A stretch of 64,000 nt of DNA from Methylobacterium sp. UNC378MF (GTDB taxonomy: Bacteria; Pseudomonadota; Alphaproteobacteria; Rhizobiales; Beijerinckiaceae). The position numbers and the translations under genes are program-made. The stretch lies in NCBI RefSeq assembly GCF_900103195.1, contig NZ_FMWU01000026.1, positions 1 to 64,000 on the forward strand. Direction: 5' to 3'. Positions 35,458-44,205 of the stretch are shown here, in pieces. The notes below the pieces were generated by a model. It searched no databases. It saw only the letters and a list, made by a program, of their open reading frames with translations, and was not told the DNA's origin. The number at the start of each line of letters is the position of its first letter. Within the stretch, counting starts at the first letter, position 1.

Positions 35458-37956
35458 CTAACCATTCGCCGCACGTCGCGTGGGCATGATGATCTCCACA
35501 AGCGTGCCGTCTTCCGGACGTGCCGAGAACTGGAGGCGTCCGCCGTTGGCCTCCACCAGTGCCCGCGGCAGCGCAAGTCCCTCCTCGACATCCCCCTTCG
35601 GAGCTTCCACCCGCGGGACATGCCCTGCACCGGTATCGCGCACCCTCAGGGCGATCGCCGCCCGCTCGGCCGAACCGGTCGACACGATGATCTGGCTACC
35701 GGCCGCCGAGCGCCGGATCGCGTTCTCGATCACGAGGCTCGCCGCACGACTGACGGAGCGCTCGTCGGCCTCCAGGTCGCCGATGTCGGCGGAAAAACTC
35801 GTCCGCATGACGATGCGGCCCCGCGCCGCCTCACCCTGGAGCCGGGCGACGCAATCCGCGACGACGTCGTTGAGGTCGAGGGCCTGCGGTTCCAGGCGCA
35901 GAGCCCCGGCCTCGACGGCTGCGAGGTCCAGAAGCTTGCCAACACGCTCCAGCATCATCTCGCCCGAGGCTTTGATCTCGGCGAGGCAACCCCGGTAGCG
36001 CGCGTCGCCGAGCGGGCCGAAAGGCTCCTTCAGCATCGCTGCGGCGAGATCGATCATCCCGGAAAGGGGTTCACGGACGGCGCTGTCGAGTCGTCCGAGC
36101 GCACCGCGCCGACCCGGTTCATGTGCCGGGCTGTCGACTGCGCTCGGCGCAACGGCCTCGCGGTCGACGCGCGCGAGCACGGCCACGTGTCGACCTTGAG
36201 CTTGAGCCGCCGCCACGGTGAGCGACACGGGTTCGCCGGCAAGGAGGACGGTGCGCTGCCGAGGAGGCGCGCCGCGAAGGCCGTCGGCGACAGCCAGGAC
36301 GCTCTGTCGATCGAACAGGCTGACGAAACTGCTGCCGACAATCTCGCGCGGATCGCAGCCGAACAGGCCGGCCGCGGCACGGTTGAGCGCGACGATGCGA
36401 CCAGCCCCGTCGACGGTGACGACCCCGGTCTCGATCGCGTCCAGGGCCGCCTCGGCGCTGGCCGTCCGCTCGATCTGGGCCGCTCGGGCGAGACGTTCGG
36501 CGGTGAGCGCATCCACGACGTCGGCCTCGTCAACAGGCCGGATGACCAGACAGGTGGCGGGCATGCCGGCCCAAGCGGAGGCGCTCGCGAGGATTTCCAC
36601 CGGCCGCGCGGCGCCATCGGCTGTCGTGACGGTCGTTCGGCGTGTCGGCGCAGCGCGTGCCTCCGTGGGTGTGACACCCGGAAGCAAGCGGGAAAGTCCA
36701 GTTCGCGCGAGGCTCGGCAGGTCGGGGAGGCCGCTCAAGTCGAGCAAGGCCCGGTTCGCGGCGACGATCGTGCCGTCACGATGGAGGAGCACGGGCAGCG
36801 GCAGGCCGGCGAGGAGTTCAGAATCCGGAAGCGGCACAGCCTGGGATTCCGGATCGGCGCTTGCCGCGGCGATCTCCACCGCCGCATCGTCGGGTTCCGC
36901 CGGTATCTCTGCCGGATTGGTCTGCGGGGTGGGGAACGGCATCACCGCGCCACCCTCGATCTTCGGCGTTCCAGATCCGGATTCGGCCTCGTCGCCGGCG
37001 TAGCGAGCGCCCAGCGCCCGGGCGATCTCGCGGAATGCGGCATGCTCGTCGTTCGACAGCGGAGCCGCAACGGGTTCCGGATCGACGGCGGCCTGCATAT
37101 CGGCCTCGACCGACATCGGCGAGCCGGTAGCGTGCGCGGCATCTGCGCGTGCCCCCGTGGCCGCCTCCGGCGCCGGCTCTGCCGGCACGAGCGAAACGCT
37201 GGTGTTGGCCGGCATACTCCGGATCAGGCCGAAACCGGCAAATGCCGCGTCGCCCCGTCCCAGCGGGGCACCGGACAGATCAACTCGGAATGGCCCGGTG
37301 CCGCCATCGAGCAATGCCGGTTCGCCGCGGAAGGTGCGCCCTTCGTGCAGGGCGGCCAGCACGGCGTCTGCGCCGGACAGGCGCCCGCTCGCGGCCAGAT
37401 CCTGCCAGCGCTGGCCCACGAGCCCCACGAGAGCCTCCGGCCCGGTGAGGTCGGTCAGGACCCCCGTGGCATCGATCCGCCACAGAAAGCGATCGTCGCG
37501 CCGGAGAGGCGCGGCGGGCGCCGATTGCGATGGCACGCACTCCGCCGGAGGACGCTCCGCGTGGCGAACAGGGCGGGAGCGGGCGGTCGCCACCGGCCCC
37601 GTCCCGATAACCAAGATCGCAGGCCGGCCGTCGGCCTGTTCGCCGCGAGCCAGCCAGCACAGCACGGGCGGCGCGATCCGACGGACACCCAGACGCAGGC
37701 GTGCGAGGCGGGGGGTGGCGTCGCGCGCCGCAGCCGTCACGATCTGGTGGATCAGGCGGCCGAGGGAGGGGCCGGCCAGCGCCTCGGCGACAGGGGCTGC
37801 CGCCTCGGACGCGTACAGGATCCGACCCGCTGACGGATCGACCACAAGATGCAGAGAGTCGGGCGCGCCCAGCGCGGCGGACAGCGCCGGCTGCCGCTCC
37901 CAATTCGCGAAGGCAGCCGCAAGCCCGGGTTGGGCTGCACTGGCCGTCGGTGTCAC
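35458..37956 (-). CDS. PAS histidine-kinase-like protein lacking the phosphoacceptor His (DivL-like pseudokinase)
   Basis: 832 residues from the GTG at 37956, which has GGAG 6 bp upstream; the open frame to 38100 is longer. There is no membrane segment. PAS-like regions are at about 20-120, 155-245, 375-475 and 495-600. The dimerisation helix is of the PleC/DivJ/PdhS type (KEPFGPLGDARYRGCLAEIK), but where kinases have HELRTPL it reads SAVREPL, with Ser625 at the His position. The ATPase domain keeps the N-box Asn (ENAIRRS) and DTGAG, while GLGL has become GLAL. DivL of Caulobacter also lacks the His (Tyr) and tunes CckA-CtrA. A similar role is inferred, supported by an upstream CtrA-box candidate. 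Confidence 0.8.
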   Translation of the reverse strand: MTPTASAAQPGLAAAFANWERQPALSAALGAPDSLHLVVDPSAGRILYASEAAAPVAEALAGPSLGRLIHQIVTAAARDATPRLARLRLGVRRIAPPVLCWLARGEQADGRPAILVIGTGPVATARSRPVRHAERPPAECVPSQSAPAAPLRRDDRFLWRIDATGVLTDLTGPEALVGLVGQRWQDLAASGRLSGADAVLAALHEGRTFRGEPALLDGGTGPFRVDLSGAPLGRGDAAFAGFGLIRSMPANTSVSLVPAEPAPEAATGARADAAHATGSPMSVEADMQAAVDPEPVAAPLSNDEHAAFREIARALGARYAGDEAESGSGTPKIEGGAVMPFPTPQTNPAEIPAEPDDAAVEIAAASADPESQAVPLPDSELLAGLPLPVLLHRDGTIVAANRALLDLSGLPDLPSLARTGLSRLLPGVTPTEARAAPTRRTTVTTADGAARPVEILASASAWAGMPATCLVIRPVDEADVVDALTAERLARAAQIERTASAEAALDAIETGVVTVDGAGRIVALNRAAAGLFGCDPREIVGSSFVSLFDRQSVLAVADGLRGAPPRQRTVLLAGEPVSLTVAAAQAQGRHVAVLARVDREAVAPSAVDSPAHEPGRRGALGRLDSAVREPLSGMIDLAAAMLKEPFGPLGDARYRGCLAEIKASGEMMLERVGKLLDLAAVEAGALRLEPQALDLNDVVADCVARLQGEAARGRIVMRTSFSADIGDLEADERSVSRAASLVIENAIRRSAAGSQIIVSTGSAERAAIALRVRDTGAGHVPRVEAPKGDVEEGLALPRALVEANGGRLQFSARPEDGTLVEIIMPTRRAANG

Positions 37957-38109
37957 TGTCGTCTCCAAAGCCGGCGACCTCGAACCCACACGCAAACCTG
38001 TACGCTCCGCGAGCCCGCTCTGCCCGAGAAACACTGGCGACCGAAGCCCTATTGTAAACTCCCTCGCGTCGCGGCGCTGGACTCTCGGCGCAACCGTCAC
38101 ACGTTTACG

Positions 38110-38125
38110 TTATGTCAACCTTAAC
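38110..38125. promoter_or_regulatory. Candidate CtrA box between the DivL-like gene and the phasin gene
   Basis: TTATGTCAACCTTAAC, that is TTAT-N7-TTAAC, one mismatch from the consensus at exact spacing. It lies 154 bp upstream of the pseudokinase GTG and 92 bp upstream of the phasin ATG, so it could serve either gene. Confidence 0.45.
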
Positions 38126-38163
38126 GCCATCGGCGCGGGTGGCATATGGCGGCGAATCAGTTA

Positions 38164-38178
38164 TTGTGCACCGCACAA
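38164..38178. promoter_or_regulatory. Inverted repeat TTGTGC-N3-GCACAA upstream of phasin (possible PhaR site)
   Basis: Perfect 6-bp arms with an ACC centre, 38 bp before the phasin ATG. It contains TGC-N3-GCA, like the PhaR operators described in Paracoccus and Rhodobacter, where PhaR represses phasin genes. Confidence 0.5.
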
Positions 38179-38216
38179 AGCGCCATCCACAGGCTAATCA
38201 AGAGAGGAGACGAAGC

Positions 38217-38705
38217 ATGAGCAACCCCCCGAACTATGAAGTTCCGGCCGAGATGCGCGACTTCGCCGAGAAGAGTGTCGAGCAGGCCCGCAAGGCCTTC
38301 GACAGCTTCATCGGCGCGGCGCGTCGCACCGCCGACACCGTGCAGGGTTCGGCCGAGCTGGCCCGCTCGAACGCGCTGGACGTCTCCTCGCGCGGCTTCG
38401 AATATGCCGAGCAGAACGTCAACGCGGCGTTCGACCTCGCCCAGAAGCTGGTGCGCGCCAAGGACGTACAAGAGGCGATGCAGCATCAGGCCGAGTTCGT
38501 CCGCAGCCAGTTCGCTGCCATCCAGGCTCAGGCCAAGGAGTTCAGCGGCCTCGCGCAGAGCGCGATGCAGCAGGGTGCCGAGCGCGCGAAGTCGGCGATG
38601 CAGCAGGGCGCCGATGAGGCTCGCAAGGCCATGGAGCAGGGTCAGGACGCCGCCAAGCAGACTGCTCAGAACGCTCAGGACGCCGCCGAGCGCGCGACGC
38701 ACTAA
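38217..38705 (+). CDS. Phasin family protein
   Basis: A 162-residue, amphipathic helical protein. The phasin core is at about 12-115 (EMRDFAEKSVEQARKAFDSF, then FEYAEQNVNAAFDLAQKLVR and FVRSQFAAIQAQAKEFSGLA), followed by a tail of repeated SAMQQGAERAKSAMQQGADE-like heptads. Phasins coat polyhydroxybutyrate granules. AGAGGAGA precedes the ATG. It has its own terminator and a PhaR-like operator. Confidence 0.92.
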   Translation: MSNPPNYEVPAEMRDFAEKSVEQARKAFDSFIGAARRTADTVQGSAELARSNALDVSSRGFEYAEQNVNAAFDLAQKLVRAKDVQEAMQHQAEFVRSQFAAIQAQAKEFSGLAQSAMQQGAERAKSAMQQGADEARKAMEQGQDAAKQTAQNAQDAAERATH

Positions 38706-38729
38706 GATCCGCACTGAGCAACCACGCTG

Positions 38730-38768
38730 CGGCCCGCTTCCGGTCTCCGGGGCGGGCCGTCTCGTTTT
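38730..38768 (+). terminator. Rho-independent terminator after phasin
   Basis: A CGGCCCGC/GCGGGCCG stem around a 14-nt loop, then TCTCGTTTT. Confidence 0.75.
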
Positions 38769-38835
38769 CGCCGGTATTGCCGCCGAGAGCCGCCGGGCGG
38801 ACGCGTTGGCTCCGCGCCGAGCGAAGGTTTCAGGG

Positions 38836-39171
38836 ATGCGCCTCACTGTTTTCGGCCGGTCCGGCCTGCGTGGACCTTTCCGGGGGGCGGTCGCCGCGCT
38901 GGCGCTCGCTGTCATCATGCCGGGCGGTGCGGCACGGGCCCAATACTACGACGATCCGGGATACGACGGCGGATACCGGCCGGTGCCACTCCGGGCGCAG
39001 CGGGCACCTGTCGGCTACAATTGCGATGCCATCCAGCAGGGCATCACCGGCCCGAAGCCGTTCTCCTGTCCGCTGCCGGGGCCCCGGCCCCTCGGCGTGC
39101 GCTGCTTCTGCGACCTTCCGATCGCCTCGTTCAGCCCGCCGCAGACGGCTGTCGGGCACGTCGTCCCGTGA
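38836..39171 (+). CDS. Small secreted protein, hypothetical
   Basis: 111 residues. The signal peptide is the Arg-containing n-region followed by AVAALALAVIMPGGAARAQ, cut near residue 35. The mature part is Tyr/Gly/Pro-rich (YYDDPGYDGGYRP), then has paired cysteines (YNCDAIQQG, FSCPLPGPRPLGVRCFCDLP) that could form disulfides. No known family. It is convergent with the L,D-transpeptidase gene. Confidence 0.65.
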   Translation: MRLTVFGRSGLRGPFRGAVAALALAVIMPGGAARAQYYDDPGYDGGYRPVPLRAQRAPVGYNCDAIQQGITGPKPFSCPLPGPRPLGVRCFCDLPIASFSPPQTAVGHVVP

Positions 39172-39254
39172 AGCAACGGGCCGCCCACCCGCCGGGGTGA
39201 TGCGGCCCTCTCGAGCCATGCAGGCTCCGGCGCGGGTGACCCCGCGCCCTCAGC

Positions 39255-39902
39255 TCAGTTCAGGACGACAACCTTCGCGCCGACCTTCACCCGCTCGTAC
39301 AGATCGGTGACGTCGTCGTTTGTCATGCGGATGCAGCCCGACGACACCGCCTGACCGATCGTATCCGGCTCGTTGGAGCCGTGAATGCGGTACTCGGTGT
39401 TGCCGATATACATGGCCCGGGCCCCGAGGGGATTCTCGATGCCACCCGCCATGTAGCGCGGCAGGTCGGGACGACGGGCGATCATGGCCTTCGGGGGAGT
39501 CCACGACGGCCATTCGCGCTTGGCGGTGATCTTGTTGGTGCCGCTCCAGCTGAAACCAGGGCGGCCGACACCGACGCCGTAGCGCAGCGCCTGACCGTTG
39601 CCGAGGACGAAGTACAGGCGCCGTTCGGCGGTGGAGACCACGATGGTGCCGGGCGCGTAGGGGGCGTTGAACGCAACGACCTCACGGGGAATCGGCTGCA
39701 CCTGTGCCTGAGGCGCCGCCTGCACACCCTGGCCGTAGCCCGGGGCGTAAGTGCCCTGGTAACCGTACTGTCCCTGATCCGAGTAGTACTCGTCGGCATT
39801 GTCCGTACCGAAGGGATCGTACGACGAAGCGGCAAGGGCCGGCGTCGCGGCAAGAACAGCCACGCCGAGAAGCGCGCCGAGTGCGGTGACCGAGGTCTTC
39901 AT
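39255..39902 (-). CDS. L,D-transpeptidase (YkuD domain), periplasmic
   Basis: 215 residues. A signal peptide (ALGALLGVAVLAATPALA) and a Tyr/Gln-rich linker precede a C-terminal YkuD domain (about 85-215). The catalytic motif is HGSNEPDTIGQAVSSGCIRM, with the nucleophile Cys. It would make 3-3 peptidoglycan cross-links or anchor proteins. Rhizobiales carry many paralogues. The ATG of MKTSVTALG is chosen; the 44-codon extension is rejected because it lacks a signal. Confidence 0.92.
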   Translation of the reverse strand: MKTSVTALGALLGVAVLAATPALAASSYDPFGTDNADEYYSDQGQYGYQGTYAPGYGQGVQAAPQAQVQPIPREVVAFNAPYAPGTIVVSTAERRLYFVLGNGQALRYGVGVGRPGFSWSGTNKITAKREWPSWTPPKAMIARRPDLPRYMAGGIENPLGARAMYIGNTEYRIHGSNEPDTIGQAVSSGCIRMTNDDVTDLYERVKVGAKVVVLN

Positions 39903-40049
39903 GAGTGGCCTGCCTGTGCAATAACCTTTGCCATTACAAGCGTGAGCATAGGCAGGCAGTTCCACGCTCCCGCCCAGAATTTGCTGTCCGGAGGAATACG
40001 CCGGCCTGCTTGGCCGTGCGGTGCGTAAGGTCACGAAGGCGCGAGCGGC

Positions 40050-40868
40050 TCACGCAATCTCGTCTGTGTGAACATCGAACCGGGCCAGGTGGGCGTAGCC
40101 GAAATTGGTGGAGATCGCGCAATCGGTGGCATCGCGGCCGCGGGCCATGACGATCCGGCCGATGCGGGGCCGGTTGTGCCGGGCGTCGAACGTGTACCAG
40201 CGCGGCCCGTCGGGCCCTTCGAGGAAGACTTCGAACCACGCGGAGAAGTCCATCGGCGCCGGGTCCTTCGGAACGCCGATATCGCCGAGGTAGCCGGTGG
40301 CGTAGCGCGCCGGGATGTTCATGCACCGGCACAGGGTGATCGCCAGATGCGCGAAGTCGCGGCACACACCCTCGCGCTGCATGAAGGCGTCGTGCGCGCT
40401 CCGGGTGGCGTCGGCGCGCTGGTAGTCAAAGCGGATCCGCTCATGCGTGTAATCGACGATCGCTTGGACCCGCGCCCATCCTTCCGGCGTGCCGCCGAAC
40501 AGAGACCAGGCCGTCTGGGAGAGCTTGTCGGTGTCGCAATAGCGTGAGCCCAGGAGGAAGATGAGCACGTCGTCCGGCAGGTCCTGAACCGGGATCTGGC
40601 GGGCCTCCGGCGCGACCGGGTCCGGCAGGCCCGAATCCCGAACGGTGAAATCCGCCGAGACCGTCAGCTGCCCGGGTGGCGCGATGATCCGATGGCAGAT
40701 GTTGCCAAAGACATCCCGGTATTCGCGTGCCGAAAGCGGAGGATCGAAACTGATCTGATGTGGGCTCAGCAGGTCTTCGATACGCGATGGATGGATGTTC
40801 AACATCAGGATCATCGGCGTCGGCTGCGACAGCGTGAAGGCAATATCGAAACCCGTCCTGATCTTCAT
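40050..40868 (-). CDS. Transglutaminase-like protein (CheY-less, cysteine-protease fold)
   Basis: 272 residues. A beta-rich N-terminal domain (about 1-90) is followed by a transglutaminase core with the nucleophile in REGVCRDFAHLAITLCRCMN. Where the second protein has HAWLQV, this one has SAWFEV, then WYTFDARHNRPRIGRIVMAR. It may use another His, as in the DARHN motif, or be inactive. It lies 77 bp downstream of a second transglutaminase-like gene on the same strand, a pairing common in alphaproteobacteria. Function unknown. Confidence 0.85.
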   Translation of the reverse strand: MKIRTGFDIAFTLSQPTPMILMLNIHPSRIEDLLSPHQISFDPPLSAREYRDVFGNICHRIIAPPGQLTVSADFTVRDSGLPDPVAPEARQIPVQDLPDDVLIFLLGSRYCDTDKLSQTAWSLFGGTPEGWARVQAIVDYTHERIRFDYQRADATRSAHDAFMQREGVCRDFAHLAITLCRCMNIPARYATGYLGDIGVPKDPAPMDFSAWFEVFLEGPDGPRWYTFDARHNRPRIGRIVMARGRDATDCAISTNFGYAHLARFDVHTDEIA

Positions 40869-40945
40869 CGCGGCCACCCTGTTCTGTCGCCTTCCGCGCG
40901 GAGTCGCCACGCACGCTCGTTGAGGGTCCGAAGAGGCGTCGGGAC

Positions 40946-41875
40946 TCAACGCACCGGGGGCGTCGGCGGCCCCTGCGCGCTGTGGGCAGTCACCCCGTCG
41001 GCGGTCAGCTCCACCACATCGACATCGACGCGCATGCCGAGATCGTCGCTGCCGAGGCCGAAGAAGGAACCGTGCAGCGGCACGGCCTGGGCGGGGTCGC
41101 GCGTCACCGCCACGCGGATCAGGTCGCGATTGCCGACGATGCCGTTGGTCGGGTCGAATTCGACCCAACCCGCGCCCGGGAGATAGACCTGCAACCACGC
41201 ATGGGTGGAGCCGCCGCCCACATGACGGGCGCGGTCATTCCGGGGATTATAGAGGTATCCGGAGACGAAGCGGGCAGCCATGCCGAGCGCCCGCACGCCC
41301 TCCATCATGAGCACCGCGAAGTCCCGACAGGATCCGAGCTTCGTCCGCAGTGTCGTCAGGGGATCTTGTACGCCTTTCTCGGAGCGCGCGAGGTAGGTGA
41401 AGTTCGCCCGTACGCTGCGGGTCATAGCGGCCAGTAGCTCCTGCGTCGGGATGCGTCCCTGCGGCGGCAGGAAACTCCGCGCCCAGGCATCGACCTCGTG
41501 GTGCGGGTCGGGCCATTGACGCTCGATGGAGCGGGCAAGGTCCGGCATGTCCTCGGCGCCATAACCGAACGGATAATGGGTCGCGTGCGGCGCGAGCGGG
41601 AAGACCGGTGCGTGTTCCGGGGTATGGTCGAGGGTGATGCCGCAGGCGAAGGTCAGGGTCTCGGCGCGGGTGTCGAAAGTCGTCACCGCCACGCAGTTGC
41701 CGAACACATCGAACAGCCAGCGCAGCGAGGCCGGTTCCGGCGCGATGTCGAGGGTCGCCGCGATCAGACGCTGATCGTAGCTGTCGCGCGGCCGGAACAT
41801 GATCCGGTGCTCGCCGAAGGCGACCGGACGCCGGTACCGGTAGACCGTTCGGTGGCGGACGGAGAGGATCGGCAA
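40946..41875 (-). CDS. Transglutaminase family protein
   Basis: 309 residues. An N-terminal beta-sandwich (VRHRTVYRYRRPVAFGEHRI) precedes a transglutaminase core with Cys in KLGSCRDFAVLMMEGVRALG, His in GGSTHAWLQVYLPG and Asp in WVEFDPTNG, so the Cys-His-Asp triad is complete. It is cytoplasmic by sequence. It probably forms an operon with the following paralogue. These proteins are often near peptide-ligase genes, which are not visible here. Confidence 0.88.
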   Translation of the reverse strand: MPILSVRHRTVYRYRRPVAFGEHRIMFRPRDSYDQRLIAATLDIAPEPASLRWLFDVFGNCVAVTTFDTRAETLTFACGITLDHTPEHAPVFPLAPHATHYPFGYGAEDMPDLARSIERQWPDPHHEVDAWARSFLPPQGRIPTQELLAAMTRSVRANFTYLARSEKGVQDPLTTLRTKLGSCRDFAVLMMEGVRALGMAARFVSGYLYNPRNDRARHVGGGSTHAWLQVYLPGAGWVEFDPTNGIVGNRDLIRVAVTRDPAQAVPLHGSFFGLGSDDLGMRVDVDVVELTADGVTAHSAQGPPTPPVR

Positions 41876-42094
41876 GTGTGCAGGCTCCGGGCTCGCGCCG
41901 ACGCGATCATCAGGGATGCAAGGGTCGGGCCCACCGGCGCGCAGCTCCTGCAGACGCGTGGGCCGGACACGCCGCTCGCTTCTGTCCGGCTCGCCACCTT
42001 GAGCCTTGCTGGACGTGCGCTGCGGTTCCGGATTCCGGGCGATCCTGCGCAGGTCTGGAACGATGACAGTGGGAGGGAAAGGTGGCAGACCGGC

Positions 42095-42691
42095 TCAGAC
42101 CACCGGCGGTGCCGGATCCGCCGCAGCGCGCTCGGCCTCGACAAGCACGTCGAAGGGGCGCCACGGCTTGGCGATGAACACCGCTTCAGCTGGCAGATCG
42201 GGGCGCGGCAGCCCATGGCCAGAGGTCACCACCAGCCGTGCCCGAGGCCACAGGGTCGCCACCGCGCGGGCGAGCTGAAGGCCATCCATCTGGCCGGCCA
42301 GCCGGACATCGGCGAAGACAAACGCAACGTCGCCGCCGCGCGCCTGCAGAACCGACAGAGCCGCCTCGGCGCTGTCGCATCCGACAACGTCGAGTTCCGT
42401 CTCTTCCAGCAGGGTCTCGGCCAGGGCCCGGATCTCGGGATCGTCCTCCACGACGAGGGCGAGGCGCGGAGGCTCGGTTCCGGCCGCCGCGGCGCTCGGC
42501 TCGCTCTGAGCCGCGGCCTCGCCCTCGCTCTGCCGGACGCGCCGGACCAGCGAGGCGAGATGTTCCGGCAGTCCCTCGGACACGAGATTATCGTAGAATG
42601 ACGCCAGTGTCTGACCGATCTGATCGAGCGGAATACCGGGCGACAGCGTATCGGTGAGCGGCAGGGGTGCGCTCGTCTGGTGCTTTTTCAA
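42095..42691 (-). CDS. NepR-like domain fused to a receiver (REC) domain
   Basis: 198 residues from the TTG at 42691, behind a GGGGGAAG ribosome-binding site. Residues 23-52 read DQIGQTLASFYDNLVSEGLP with a following HLASLVRR, matching the NepR anti-sigma pattern (IGxxL, YD, VP or LP, L). A linker (about 55-75) leads to a REC domain with acidic pocket EDD (82-84), phospho-Asp128 in FADVRL, Thr156 and Lys175 (AKPW). There is no DNA-binding domain. In the general stress response NepR and PhyR are separate proteins; a fusion could make anti-sigma activity directly phospho-dependent (inference). In-frame ATG 42802 would add 37 residues. Confidence 0.72.
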   Translation of the reverse strand: MKKHQTSAPLPLTDTLSPGIPLDQIGQTLASFYDNLVSEGLPEHLASLVRRVRQSEGEAAAQSEPSAAAAGTEPPRLALVVEDDPEIRALAETLLEETELDVVGCDSAEAALSVLQARGGDVAFVFADVRLAGQMDGLQLARAVATLWPRARLVVTSGHGLPRPDLPAEAVFIAKPWRPFDVLVEAERAAADPAPPVV

Positions 42692-42809
42692 GGACTTCCC
42701 CCGAAGTCGACTTTCGCGCCGCCGGAAGACGCGGCTCCCGAGGAGGAAAGTCGGCAACCCGTCGCTGGTTGCGCCGGGCTCTCGGAATACGCTCGGCATC
42801 ACCGAGCCG

Positions 42810-43976
42810 TTATTGCGTGGCGAGGCCGGCCTCGGCGTCCGCGTAAGCCATGATTCCGGACACTTCGCGGACGTTCTGATAGCGCGTTCCGCGGGTACTC
42901 ATCATCGCCTCGAACTTCTCGTGGACCTGTGCCACCGACAGGCTCATGGGCTTGCGGTGACGGCCGCGCCCGACAAAGCGTCCTGCGGCGAAGAAGATCG
43001 AGCGGTTGGCCCGAGCCGGACCGGGGAGCAGGGCTGCCGCAGCGGCGGCTGGCTTGTTCACGACGTTGGCGAGGAATTCCTCGGCATCGTCCCGTCCGAG
43101 GAAGTGGGCGAGGTAGATCTCGCCGAGAGTCAGATCGCGGCCGATGCGCAGAGCGATGCGACCCGCATCGCGCTTCAGCATCTCGCCGGCCATCAGGGCC
43201 GAGAGATACGGGTCGCGGCGCAGTTCCAACACCCGAGCGCGTTCGGCCGAATCGGTGATCACCGGCCGATCGTTGGCGTCAGACGTGATCAGCGCGGCTT
43301 CCTTCTCCAGCCCGTACTTGGCGCCGAAGTCACGCACCACGCCGAGCCAAGTCCGCTCGATGAACTGATAGAGGCCGGTCGCCGAGGAGGTCTTGGCCTG
43401 GACCGCCGTGACGAAGCTGGATTCCTTGTCGGCCACCGCCATCAGGAGCACCGGATCGGTCTGGACGGCCTGGGCCGCCCGGACGATCGTCTGCACGAGG
43501 TGGCGCCGGATCTTCATCGGGCCGAATTCGAGGATGTCGTTCGGATCGCCGACGGCGCTCTCGGACAGCAGGAAGTCGTACGACACGCGGTCGACCGTGT
43601 TGGAGCCGAGTTCGGTGTCGAGGTCGTGCACCGGGGCGAAGCTGGCGGCTGCGCGCAGCGGCGTCTGCTCCAGCGGGGTAGCGAGGGCAACGGTGTGGAT
43701 GCGCGGGCGCGGCATCGGCAGCTCGGTCGCCGCCTCGGCGGTGGATACTGCCGGAGACAAGCCGACCTTGGCGAGGTCGATGCCCGATCCGATCAGCGCC
43801 GCACTGATACCGCCGGCGATCATCGATACGGTGAGCAACGAGCGGAACAGCGCCGGGCGGCTGCCGTGAGCGCGGCCCAGCATGGGCTGCGCGGCGATCA
43901 CGTCGGCGCGGCCGGCGCCGAAATGGCCCTGCTTACCGGTGATGGTCCTCGGCGATCCGACCGTGCGCCCCTGCAT
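42810..43976 (-). CDS. Lytic transglycosylase-like secreted protein
   Basis: 388 residues from ATG 43976 (GTG 43997 is an alternative). A hydrophobic anchor (about 45-67, LFRSLLTVSMIAGGISAALI) is followed by a goose-lysozyme-type SLT core. The likely catalytic Glu is in VADKESSFVTAVQAK, followed by SSATGLYQFIERTWLGVVRD. The C-terminus is alanine-rich and then basic (GRGRHRKPMSLSVAQVHEKF). It would cleave periplasmic glycan strands. Confidence 0.85.
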   Translation of the reverse strand: MQGRTVGSPRTITGKQGHFGAGRADVIAAQPMLGRAHGSRPALFRSLLTVSMIAGGISAALIGSGIDLAKVGLSPAVSTAEAATELPMPRPRIHTVALATPLEQTPLRAAASFAPVHDLDTELGSNTVDRVSYDFLLSESAVGDPNDILEFGPMKIRRHLVQTIVRAAQAVQTDPVLLMAVADKESSFVTAVQAKTSSATGLYQFIERTWLGVVRDFGAKYGLEKEAALITSDANDRPVITDSAERARVLELRRDPYLSALMAGEMLKRDAGRIALRIGRDLTLGEIYLAHFLGRDDAEEFLANVVNKPAAAAAALLPGPARANRSIFFAAGRFVGRGRHRKPMSLSVAQVHEKFEAMMSTRGTRYQNVREVSGIMAYADAEAGLATQ

Positions 43977-44205
43977 CGTTATCCCGACTCTCCACACGCC
44001 GTAGTGGCGCTACGGACTCACCATCGCTTGACAGATGTGGCGACAACACGGCCGTGCTTGTGGCCGAGTTGCGACGTCCCGGGGAGATTTCGCGGCAGCC
44101 CGCCCGTGACTCACGCGGCATCCCTCCTTAAGAGGGCGCCATGCGGGTGCCGGGCGGATGACGCGCGGCCGCCCTTTCCCATCTATCCTGCCAGAGTCAG
44201 CCCTG

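Noticed and set aside
35251..37833. An 860-codon plus-strand frame antisense to the pseudokinase
   Set aside because: No motif or start signal; the minus-strand frame has PAS and kinase motifs.
42692..42802. ATG 42802 as start of the NepR-REC gene
   Set aside because: It would add an Arg-rich stretch with no similarity, and the TTG at 42691 has a strong ribosome-binding site. Not fully excluded.
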